From the NCBI RefSeq assembly GCF_021155765.1, contig NC_060108.1:27268025-27332024 (forward strand): 64,000 nt of DNA, written 5' to 3'. Positions 30,525-41,076 of this stretch are shown here, piece after piece. The DNA comes from Diprion similis (taxonomy: Eukaryota; Arthropoda; Insecta; Hymenoptera; Diprionidae). The notes below the pieces were generated by a model that searched no databases, was not told the DNA's origin, and worked only from the letters and a program-made list of their open reading frames with translations. The first letter of the stretch is position 1; the number at the start of each line of letters is the position of its first letter. A program made the position numbers and the translations under genes.

Positions 30525-31110
30525 TCACTGGATCGCCTGGTACTTCATACTGTAATAGGCGCGAGTGTGGTAACTGTAGTATCCCCTGTTGTCGGGCCTC
30601 AACAGGTTCATGATTCGCATATCCGCCGCCCGTTTCCCACTTCTCAGCGCAATCTTTCCGACGTAGGATCTCAGCACCCGTTCAGACCATTCCTGGGCCC
30701 TCGGGGTCTCGCGCCATATCCCCCTCTGCCTCCTGTCCATGTAGTCGATCACGTCGTCGTAGTAGTTTTTCCTTCAACAAGAAATTCCATTTTCACAGAT
30801 ATTCTCCTCACCCACGTCATTCGCCTTCTCTATCGAAACAATTCAAGCAATGCCAATCTCGACAACTTTCGCCAGGTCTCGGCAAGCCGACTCACCTGTA
30901 ATCGTAGAGGTAGTCGTAGTTGAGGAATAGGGGTCGCACCCAGTGGAGGGTGTATTTGGGCGGGTCACACTTGGGGAGTTCCCTCCAGGCGAAGGGGGCT
31001 TCTGCTGCTGCCTCTCCATCCGCTGCGGGTGCACCCTCTCCGCCTTCCGTAGCCGCCGCGGGTGTCTCGGTATCCGGAGTGTCCCACGCTGCCGGCTCGT
31101 CGTTCCACAT
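30525..31110 (-). CDS. fln: Flightin, complete (two coding exons, 153 residues)
   Basis: Minus-strand exons are 31,110-30,896 and 30,771-30,525, with a 124-bp intron (donor AG|gtgag, acceptor ttgaag|G). The start is an ATG in good context (CCAAAATGTGG). The product has two parts. The N-terminal part, about residues 1-50, is rich in Ala, Glu and Pro and looks disordered. The conserved part contains HWVRPLFLNYDYLYDYR at residues 56-72, KNYYDDVIDYMD at 73-84 and EWSERVLRSY at 99-108; this is the Trp/Tyr/Arg-rich (WYR) core that defines flightin. A Tyr-rich C-terminus follows (GYYSYHTRAYYSMKYQ). Flightin binds the myosin rod and sets thick-filament length and stiffness in insect flight muscle. 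Drosophila flightin is somewhat longer, mainly in the variable N-terminal part. The intron falls inside the WYR core, after the codon split at Arg72. Upstream, an acceptor-like attTCAG at about 31,124 suggests a 5' UTR intron. Confidence 0.95.
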
Positions 31111-31124
31111 TTTGGTCGACTCTG

Positions 31125-34100
31125 AAATTCATTCACTCGGCTGTCAGTTCATTATCAGTTCGCGGTAACCCGGAAGAGTGTCGGGAGGGATCGTGCTTCG
31201 AGAATCTCCGTACGCATTACGAAACTCCCTCGTACGTCGAGCTGATAAACGTTAGTTTAACAAAAGAGATGGAACTTGAAACTGAACGTGATTTTTCAAT
31301 TTTTGAATTTTGCGTCATTTTATGACTTGGTTTAGCCTCCATCACAGTTTTTGTGCTTGGTTTGAAATTCAGCACCTTTAAGATCCTTTAATAAAACCGT
31401 CGTATGAGGCGTATTTGTATTTTTTTTTTAATTTATGGTTATTGGAATCAGTTCCGATCGAAGAAAGATCCCTTCTCGAGCATTTGCGAAGCATTTCAAT
31501 GCGATTTGTGTCCTTCAAGCATCGGGGCAAAGCGTATTGTTATAGAGTAGTAAATAGAGTTTGCAGCGTACACAGTTCAACAGTGAGCGATAGTCTGTCC
31601 GTGGAAGTACATACAATCGAAGCAACCTCCGGGGGTATTTGACAAGAGGTGTATCACCGATCCATCGTGAACGAGGATCGTCTCTTCGAGGAAATTGAGG
31701 TAATAGAGAATTCAACAATCTCAGTCGCAAAGGATCGATCAATTCTAGTTCAGTGCAGCAGCCAGTGTGTAGCTGCACACACAATGGTGTTACATGATGA
31801 CCGATTGGGTTTGAAAAGAAACGCTTGTTATAAATAAAGTAGCTGAAAGCGTGGTGTTAGAAATAGCCGGTAATGCGAAGCCCAGAGAATTACACAAGTT
31901 CTCAACGTAGGAGATTTCGGTCTGACTTATCCTCAAACCTTCTGCAGTCTGCAATAATTACTGACCTGAGTGTGTATCATCCCGCGGATATTCTACGCTT
32001 GATGTTTTTACGTCACAACTGTAAATGTATTGTGTATCGGACGTGTCCATGTTTGTGTATTCTGTAAATCAAAATTTCACTTTGTAACACTGTCCTACGG
32101 GTAGGTATACGAAGTCCGCCTAAAGGAATAGATTGACTTGCACCTTCGGAAATTTTTGTACCGGTTGCGAATTTTTCGATGGCAAAATTTTTGTCGACGT
32201 CCACCAATCGAATTTACGAGGTTCAATTGTTAAGGTAAAGTAACTAGACGCGGATTAAATGAAATAATTTATATACAGGTTCTTGACGACAACCCACATC
32301 GACGAAGGTTTCTAGCGAACGACTATTACTCAATATAAAAAAGAGAACAGAAAAAACCACCCATAATAGTCGTCCGCTTCGCAATGCTCGTACACAAGCT
32401 TTTCTGTTCAATCCTGTAACTCATTTCGATCGAAAGAATATACGTTTCGATGGATCGTACAATATGCGTGTCCCGTATCATCGCGAGTCTCATTTCAAAC
32501 TAGACATATTATGAAAAATATTCAAATCTGTTGCAAAATTGTGGGAGCAGTAACATCGATCTCATTTGTCGAGATCAAGGGTGAGGTTCTGCTAATTTTA
32601 AGGCCTCGGAAATCTGACATAATACTCGGACAGTTCCGTCCAAATGACGAGTAACAAAGCGAAGTTGAAAATAGATCACGTCGTTGATAGACAACACGAA
32701 AATGCTCTGGGAAGTTGAGTGGAGACCTTGAAAAGTGAAGTTTTTTTGATTTTCAACGACGTAAAACATACTTTTTTCCAACCTAACGTGGATAAGCGTG
32801 GGAATTGCATTGTGTATCAAACATCACTATTGTATCAGAGTTTCCTGTGCTTCAAGAAAAGTTGTCACTCCCACATCTAAGTAAAGCTTTATCAACTGTA
32901 TTACATATATATATTTAGCTTCTGTACCGCCTATTACGTGACAGCTATAGACGAATTGAGCTGAGTCGCTACACCGGGAGAAAAGAATAATCAAATTCGT
33001 GAAATGAGTGATTATTCAAGAACCAGTCGTTTGATCACTAAATTCCATCGCATCCAAATGAAACTAAAAAACGTCTAATTAGACCAGTTATCACCGTCAT
33101 TAGTTTAAAAAATGAAATTATTGCAGTGAATGAAAACTGTGTTTAAGCCTTTGCATTCAATATTCCAGGGTTTTTACTTCAATTTCCGTGTAATCGGCAT
33201 GAAACAGATTACAGAAAAAAACTCATGTAAATCGGATTTTCACGCGCGCGAACCCGCAGCGTAATAAACGATCGGTCATTTTTGACGAGCCAAAAATATC
33301 CGAATGCTGTATTAAACCCTTCTTGGTTGTTCAGCGAACGTACACTTTGAATAAAACGGGAAGCTGTCAAAGAATCGAATGACTGAGGAATAAAGCAAGC
33401 TTCGTGCAAATTGCCAATTTCATCGCCTATCATCCATCTTGACGATTCACGGCTTGGTTGATGTTTGTGAGAAAGTATCTTTAATATTTCAAGCATTAAT
33501 TCTCGTAGAAACAAACAATTGAACGAAAGACGTATTCCTTAGCCGTGGTAGACCCAATAGCTTCGTTCTTCCACATTTCTGGCGCGAGTGTTGCTCCGAA
33601 ATCCGAATGAAAGGCTTGCGCAAGCTCGTAAAGCATCCTCACTGCCGTAATTTCGTCTAGTCCATCCTCGAAAGAGGTAGAAATTAAATATTCACTGACC
33701 GATCACCACCGCAAATATTCGTTTACCTGTTGTGTCTCTTCCCGACCGTGTGAAACACCTGTGCAGACAGACTCGTTAGAAACACCCTTTCGCTTCGGCC
33801 ACTCGTCGGCCACTTGTCTTATGCCACTACCCCGTTGTTCTTCCTCTCTTACGCTTTTATTTTAGCTTATACCGTTTCGATTTCTCCCTTCCATTCTCCC
33901 AGTTATCCCCTCCGCAAAAATCGCTCCGAAAACCTCGGGTGAGTGCCTCGTGAGTAATTCGCGGGGGGGAAGAGTGGCACGCACAACTTGCTGTAATCAT
34001 TGCTGCCACAGTTGGCAGAGCTGCCTTCTGCACATGTGCGCATTCCCATATACATACGGTACGTGTATTAATTAACGAATCGAAGGCCTCCAAACTCGGC

Positions 34101-35714
34101 TAATCTGACAGCACGCTGGCCATTTCAGCTTAAATCTCAAACGCAGCTGATTCTTTTATCCATCTGGGCATTGGCGGCTCCACATTTTTATTATGTTACA
34201 ATCGACTGGAACGAGAATTGAAGGAGAAAATGGTTAGCCGTCAATTTCTTCGAGGAAACGTGAGCCACGCACTCTTGTACGTCAATTTGCAGACTGGTCC
34301 GTGACCGTGGGATCTATATTTGCATGACGAGAATTAATGGTTCCTCCCATTACACGACAAAGAAAGCGCGGATACATGTGCCGTTTTTACTATTGCGACT
34401 CAACCTTGAGAAAATTGACAAACTCTGTTTTCTTTTACTATCATCTTCTTCTTCATTTTCCGATCCACCAAGCGACGGATGCATTTCCAACAGCCGGAAG
34501 CGAAATAACGATTGCAAATATTAACTCAAGACGACGAGAACCATTAGGTAATGAAATTTATTACAATCCCATCGAGAGGAAAAAAGAATACGAGGTGGTG
34601 GATACCAACGATTGGCACCCTACATATACACATATATTACATGTACGCAAAAGTATATAGTACATTCTACTTATGTACGCAGAAATTTATCTCGTGCAGC
34701 TTGTTCCAGTGTAGAACGCATTAAGCCACAGCACTTAGCCAGGTACGTGTTACGGTAGAAAAACCAAGCGTATATCCGCTCAATTACATCCCATGCGATA
34801 TACCTGGGCCAAGGGCTTAGCGCTCTGGGCTCACGTTTCGGGGTTGGGATTTTGGTTGAACAAGAGAGTGGAAGAAGGGCTTCTCATTTCCCCGTGCTGC
34901 GTGCGCGTGTGGATGATTTATGCGTGCTTGAGAGCTTGGATGAATCCAGTCTGTCTGTAACGCTGTGCGAGTTAATTTTGAAACTTTTGAAAAGCTTCCC
35001 TCATACGAAGCCAAGGCCTCCTTCGTATCTCTAACAAGAATATAACGAGGATATCTTGAGTCCTCCGGAGGGCCACGGAGACTTTTCACCCCCACTCGCT
35101 ACTCGCCTAGCTATTCTCCTTCCAACGTGTCTCAACATCCTGCGAACGCCGATGAAACTGCTGGCAACGCTGCTTCTGCATATCTGCATTATATATAGAT
35201 GTTTTGTAGCAGATTGCTGACACTGATCATTACCAAGCTTTGTTAAGTATAGATAAATGCTGGCAACAGACGCACGCGGTAAACATCCAATGAATGCAAT
35301 TGTCATTTCGAAATTAAACCATCTACACCTTGAGTCAGTTTGTTTGTTGGTTGACCAAGGTTAAGGATGCGTGACTATTTAGCCAGTTGGTAGAACGAAA
35401 GAACACTGTACATCGGGAGTTGACTTTATTTTTCACATTACATTGAGAATAATTAATTGTACGAGGAACACAGCGATAAACCCGAACCTAGGCATATTCC
35501 TAAAGTTTTTATTTCAATTCGAAAGTCCTTACACCCAAGACTCGGTGCTTTCGTCTTTCTCATCACATTGTCAAAGTACCGAATTTCGATATAAGAACAT
35601 AACGCGCAGCTGGCATCAATTCCTAGCATCAATGCCGACTGTAAGATGGTATAGAAATAGCAGATGCATAGTATAGCGATGCACTTGAAATTGCGCAGTA
35701 GAAAATCGGAAGTA
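31125..35714. other. Region upstream of flightin and downstream of the myofilin-like gene
   Basis: About 4.6 kb. It should hold the noncoding first exon and promoter of flightin and the far 3' end of the next minus-strand gene. I found no coding exon. Several open frames of 60-110 codons exist on both strands but none resembles a known protein. Confidence 0.55.
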
Positions 35715-35720
35715 TTTAAT
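35715..35720 (-). terminator. Candidate poly(A) signal ATTAAA, distal isoform of the myofilin-like gene
   Basis: Plus-strand tttaat, so ATTAAA on the minus strand, about 225 bp after the stop codon of the distal 3' module. It is the second most common poly(A) hexamer. No canonical AATAAA was seen closer to the stop. Confidence 0.3.
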
Positions 35721-35944
35721 GAAAGTGGGTGAGGGTGTCGCTGCACGAATAGATAGACCTTGAATGGGGATGAACAATGAATTTTTAGTCACAGTCCGGT
35801 CAGAATATAATGTAAGATTCAGTCATTGCCAGCAACAAGTAGGTATACATATAGGTACAATGCAAAGTGCTGCGCTTAATTCCGTTATATAAACATGGCT
35901 GAATTTTCGAATTTTATCAAGTGTCCGAGGAGATGCATTCGCTC

Positions 35945-38900
35945 CTAAAATGAGACGGTCTTCTTTCTCTTGTCACTTTTGAAGGCCGATTTTGGTTTAG
36001 TTTTAATCTCGGTACCTCCATAGGGGAAATAATCCGCGTTCGTGTTCTCAGCTATGAGCGAATTGATTCGAGCTTTCCTAGCTGTGATGGATTTCAGTTG
36101 AGTCGGGTCTTCCTCCTTAAATGCAGCCTTAGGTCTTGGCCTCTCGTCGACTTCAATATCCTGCAGTTTCCTGTGCCTGTTCGTCTTGTTAACCGACGTT
36201 GCGTCCTCGAAAAATTCGTTGTTGTCAAACTTCGTTGCGTGGCGCTGGAAAGCGAAATCAGCTGCCTCTAGAGTCGACTTGGCACGTTCGATTTCATCGT
36301 TGATGTCGACCATGTCGAACATTCTGTCCTATGAAAAGAAAGCGCATTCAAAAAACATTTCGGTTCAACTGTAGGCTGATTTTTTTTCAGTATGTCATAG
36401 TTGAGGTACCTGCATATCTTTACGCTTGCGTCTAAGCTCTGCTAAGTCAGAGTCAAATGCGGCGGCTGCTCGTTCCTTGAATCGTCTATGAGTGCTGACA
36501 AAGTCATCTTCAAAGTTCTCCCCGTGCACGGGACGGCCGCGATTGTCGAATATGAAATCCAGGTCGTCGAATGAATCGTTACGAGACTCGGCCAAGCCCC
36601 GTGTTCCTGAAATGTTAGTAAAAGCGTGCTTGTTATAGCAGTTAGTGAATTATTAGGCGATATACAATTGCTCGGCCGTTTTAATGGGTTAACTGATATT
36701 GTAATACAACATTAGAAGCAACGTAGCCGAATTGCGATCAATACGTGAAACGTGATTACTTTTATTATTAATTACAATCAGAATTGTGCGGTGGACAATT
36801 TTTTTTCTTCATGTTATATTTATACATTTGCAGAAGTAATTCATCGGTCGATAATTCTTTGTAAATAAATATGCCAATGATGACGGTAACGTATTAATTT
36901 ATTCACAACGAACGTAAGTTTTATACATTTAAAAAATACATGGCGAACATGTACATACAGAGCAATGATATTTTCAATTTTTATGCTAGAACGGATTTGA
37001 CGTTATTTTTACGAAATTTGTATTATGCGAAAAAAGAATCATCGAGAAAGAAGAAAACAATTGATTGCGTGAAAAGAGATGAGAAAATGAATTCGAGTGC
37101 ACATAAGGTAATGGAAAAAGGATCGTCCCGCGTAGAAGCGGATAAAAAATTCAAATGGTTTCGAAAATGAGGTGGACAAAAAGAGGAAGTGACGAGCGTT
37201 CGCGGGAGCGGTTCGATTCGTTAGTAATACGCTCGTTTCGGGTATCGCGTGCGGCGTGCTTTCGAATCAAAGAGGAACACTTTATTCGTTGATCCGTAGA
37301 AAGGACCGGTTACATGAGGTTTAAATAATGGAAGAGATAAGGCGGAGGCGGGACAAGGCGTCTCCCGGCAATGCCCGCAGGTTGGAAAGCGATCGGGGGT
37401 GCAGCGGAGGTCTTCGCCTAGAAGGAAACGTGCTTGTCGGACCTCTCGGCCCTCTCGGCGCGGACCGAAGAGACCTTCTTGCTGGTGAAGGAGCTCGCCA
37501 AGTTTTCGCTGGCGGCGGCGTTCTCGTTAACGAACGCGCGCAAGGCGGCGCTGCGCTGTTCGCGCTTAGCTTGCCTCTCGGCGATTTCCTCCATCTCCGT
37601 TTCCAGGTCGTTGAGACGGGCTCGGGTCTGCTTGGCTCTGGTGGCGGCGGCACTCGGAGCGTCCTCGTCGAGCCCGGCCACCTTCGACCATTTGGTCAGG
37701 GCCGGCCTCTCCTCGGCGACGAGGTCTTCGCTGACGAACCTCGAGCGACGCTTGAACGCCGCCTCGGCATCCTCGATCGCTGACCTGGCGCGATCAGACT
37801 CTGCCTTTACGCTGGCGCCGAAAGACTCGAAGAGTTTGTTGCCCGGCTCGTATTTCGGGCGCCGGTTGTTCTCCAGGTCCTCGTCGTAGCTCAGCGCCGC
37901 GACGCGTGCCTTGAAACGACGCGTCGTCGCCTCGACCTCGCTGGCGAAATTATCGCTTGCGGTATCGCGACGCGTCCGCTGACCATGACTGTCGAACACG
38001 GTGTCTTCGTCGTCGAGGAGCACTTCGCTCGAGGGTCGGGCGCGGGGACGGAATTCGGATTCAAGGTCAAGGTCACGCCCAAAGGAGTCGTTGCGGGAAC
38101 CAGCAAGATCGCGGGAGCCTGCAACCGATCGAAATATAGTGAGCGTGTGAGGCCCCGGTTAATTTACAGGAGGCCCAAAATATCGGTCCTACGAAAAACG
38201 TCCGGAGTTTTCGAGACTCTGACTTTTCAGGCCACATGCAGGAAGATCTTCATTTTATTTCAAACAGTGGAAGATTTCCAGTGTGCAATTTTTTGTATAT
38301 GGCTTAGCTGTGTGTGTGAACAACAATTTTGATGTATAAAATAGAAAAAAAAAAAACATCGAATGAGCCCAATCCTTATCCACTGAACGAATTTGAAAGT
38401 TCTCAATGTATTGTTTTCAGTATGCAGATTTGCGAATATTGAAAAAAGGCCCATGTGGGTAACACGTAATAGCCAACCGATTTAATTGCTTTTATTTTAT
38501 TTTCTGAAAAATCTAGGATAAGTTTGCGTCTAATCGGATACTAATCGGCATGCACCGTTAGCGCGTTACCCGCTGTTTAGCTTCAAGAGCATCTCCAAAA
38601 CTCCAGGCTTTCCGTGCCGCCGAGGACTGTGAGTCCCCTTAAGCCTGCAGCGGTTATGACCCGCGGCACTGCGGAAAAAAGCGAAGCACCGGGAAAGGGT
38701 AAAGTATATTTAGCAGAAAGCTGAGATGGTGAGGCATGTGTGACGTTGTCTCGAAATCATTTTTAGACTATCCAACTTCATTGAGGTTTGCGAAACGCTT
38801 ACTTCTTATTTTCCGGCACGAAGGAACCTTCACGGCCGATCCGCCAATTAAAATTGGGTCAAGGCCACAGGATGAATATCTTGCAGAATGAGCTGAGTTT

Positions 38901-41042
38901 CACAGTTTGATTTCTTTTTTTTTTTTTTTTTTACTAGCAAAAAGCCATTCTTTTAGATCAACGGCCGACCGAAAACTGCACGTACTGTGTACCCTGAAAC
39001 TCTTCTACCGAACCCACGGCGATTGGCAGAACTCTGCAGATTCAAAGACCAACGAACTTCGTCGCCGAGTTGCGCCGGAGTTGCAGAAGCAATTAATTTC
39101 ATTGAAGCCAAGCAAGTAGGTCATAAATTTTCTGCACGTTTACACCCATGAGTGTGAAATAGTCATCCTTCTCGTTATACGTGGATATAACTAACAGCGC
39201 CCGCTTTGGATGGCACCCAGTTCATGACGCCTTGAGCAAAATCTCTCTTCGCTCTATTTCAAGAGAGTAAACAAACTCGCATTACTCGACGTTCGTGCAG
39301 AACCCCCGGCACCGTACAAAATGCTTCTATCCACCCAACCAACACGAGCGAACGGCAAACGAATGGCTGCAGCGAATTTTCACTTGGAATAGGTAACAAG
39401 CGTTGAAATGATCTGCTTCAAGTTGTAGGATTTGAAACTATATGCTGAGAAACGAATATTTTTCGTACATTAACAGTACATGCGCCTATTTCGCTCACAG
39501 CGGCGATTTTGTAATAGTTAATTCGCTCTGGCGTCCTTCGATATTTAAAACGGCTGAGATCTATTGGAATAATAGTTGCCTTACAGTTTATTAATTAACC
39601 AGCATTACAGTTCGTATGCACTGTTAAAAGTGGTCGTGAATTCACTACACGTTTACTATACAAGAGAGTTGTCAATTTACTAAATCAGGATGCAAAGTTA
39701 TGAATTCGGTGTGGCGTTGAGAATTACTACGTATTTGTCTTAAAATTCACAATTAAAATTCTTGATTTCACTAAAATTTATGGGAAACACACGAGAAGGT
39801 CATTTGAATTTAGTAAATTGTGTAGTAAATTTATTGTATTTGTAAATTCGATAAACAGTAAATGTATGGTGGATTCACTGTTCCGTATCTATATGAAACT
39901 TCCACTAGAGTGTAGGAAGTTCCATACAGAAATTTTTAATAGTGATATGTGAGCTGTACTAACCGTTTACTGATATCAGAACAAGGAAGAGTATTTTTCA
40001 AGTTACGAGTAATGAAATTTTCTCTAATCTAATGATGATGGTTACTTATATTCTACCTTTTTCTGTAACATTCCGATGAAACACAACAAAGATGAGTGCC
40101 GATGCAGTAGATAGTCTACAACCACGATGCGATCTAAACGATGCAGCATGCAAGGCACGTACAAGTCAAACTGGACTTCAGTCAATTTAAAGTCAGAATC
40201 TTCAAAAAGCAAACATTTATTCAACAATCAGGTAGTAATACAATGATTATGAACAACGGCGTGTAGAACATATAGAGATAATGGTAACGTGACAGGGGGA
40301 GAAAATTGAAACGTAACAAACTATTTACATTTCGAGGAACCGTGACTCAGCCGTGAAGAGATTAAGATGAGATCGGTGAAGATGTGCGTATTTTCCAAGT
40401 TTTACGAGTACGGGATTGCTTGTCTTCGTCTTCTCCGGGGCACTTCGCAATTCAAGTATCGATTCTCATCTTAATCTACTTTTCTCCGGAGGCACAATTT
40501 CACAAGTATATTGATCTAACAAGTGCGAAGCACTGCGCCAGAAAGAAACAGGGAAGAGTGAAGAATAAAGTCAGGTGAAGAGTGACGTAGAATGAATTTC
40601 AAACCAAAAAAAAAAAAACCGATGAAGAATATTATTGTCACACAGACGGCAGGCGATACATCGATACAGAGGTGTTTCAGGTGTCGAACTGTTGGCTGTA
40701 CTTTTCCCTTATTTATTATTACAAATATGATTAGAAGATTGTGCGGGAGGCACGTGCCGATGTGCGGGACTGTGTTTTGGAGCGCAACGTCACACAAATG
40801 GGAAAGAAAAATTTGCGTGCCAGTGGTCAAAACCATTTTGGAAAACGACTGAAGCTTTTACCGATGTCGCTTCGGCGCGCTGCGATCTCATCGGCAAGGG
40901 AACTTCTTGCTTCCGGGAATAGTGGGCGTCCGCTGTACTTTCGGTCAAGGTGGTCGACCATTGGTTTGTAGTAGGATTCCCCCTTGTCGTAGTTGCATCC
41001 GTAAACGCGGGTGCGTGGCCTGCTTAATATCGGCCTGGACAT
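35945..41042 (-). CDS. Myofilin-like muscle protein, isoform with distal 3' module A (three coding exons, 253 residues)
   Basis: Minus-strand exons are 41,042-40,862 (shared N-terminal exon, 60 codons plus one base), 36,606-36,410 and 36,328-35,945. The acceptor at 36,607 has a near-perfect branch site (ACTAAC). The N-terminal exon encodes MSRPILSRPRTRVYG, then NYDKGESYYKPMVDHLDRKY, then AARRSDIG. Module A continues with LAESRNDSFDDLDFIFDN, a basic helix with RRFKERAAAAF and LRRKRKDMQ, then DINDEIERAKSTLEAADFAF, and ends KKTVSF. It is highly charged, helical in parts, and has no signal peptide or membrane segment. From memory of insect muscle proteins, the YYxPMVDHLDRKY-type start fits myofilin, a roughly 20-kDa thick-filament protein made in several splice forms. 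The exon structure is well supported; the name is tentative. Flightin lies 4.8 kb downstream on the same strand. Confidence 0.75.
37281..37286 (-). terminator. Candidate poly(A) signal AATAAA for the proximal module B
   Basis: Plus-strand tttatt, so AATAAA on the minus strand, 132 bp downstream of the module B stop codon and 675 bp before module A begins. This supports premature cleavage as the way the proximal isoform is made. Confidence 0.5.
37418..41042 (-). CDS. Myofilin-like muscle protein, isoform with proximal 3' module B (two coding exons, 293 residues)
   Basis: Shared exon 41,042-40,862 joined to one terminal exon, 38,118-37,418 (232 residues plus TAG). The junction completes the same Gly codon as in the other isoform, and both modules then read LAxSRNDSF. 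Module B continues with DDEDTVFDSHGQR, TTRRFKARVAALSYDEDL, FESFGASVKAESDRARSAI and EDAEAAFKRRSRF. A likely coiled-coil stretch follows (TRARLNDLETEMEEIAERQA), and the end is DKHVSF. Each block has a counterpart in module A, so the modules are diverged duplicates. Module B is much more GC-rich than its surroundings, which leaves long antisense open frames. It has its own AATAAA 132 bp after the stop, so the choice is between alternative last exons and not an ordinary cassette. Both the product name and the muscle role are inferred from similarity. Confidence 0.75.
38119..40861 (-). other. Intron of the myofilin-like gene (shared exon to module B)
   Basis: 2,743 bp between the donor ATCG|gtaaaag and the acceptor gttgcag|GCTCCC. 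I found no further coding exon in it. It contains a poly-T tract at about 38,917-38,932 and an A-rich tract at about 38,345-38,357. Confidence 0.7.
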
Positions 41043-41076
41043 CTTCGCTTCCTAACGTAGACACGGGTGCTCTTTT
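41043..41076 (-). other. 5' UTR part of the shared first coding exon of the myofilin-like gene
   Basis: An acceptor reading cctattttcag on the minus strand ends at 41,077, leaving 34 bp of leader before the ATG at 41,042. A noncoding exon must lie further upstream (higher coordinates); it was not identified. Confidence 0.5.

Noticed and set aside
37200..37222. tRNA-like B box (ggttcgattcg)
   Set aside because: No cloverleaf could be built around it; the A box and acceptor stem are missing.
37328..37889. Two 151-codon plus-strand open frames
   Set aside because: Antisense shadows of the GC-rich module B exon, which has the splice sites, the paralogue and the sensible protein.
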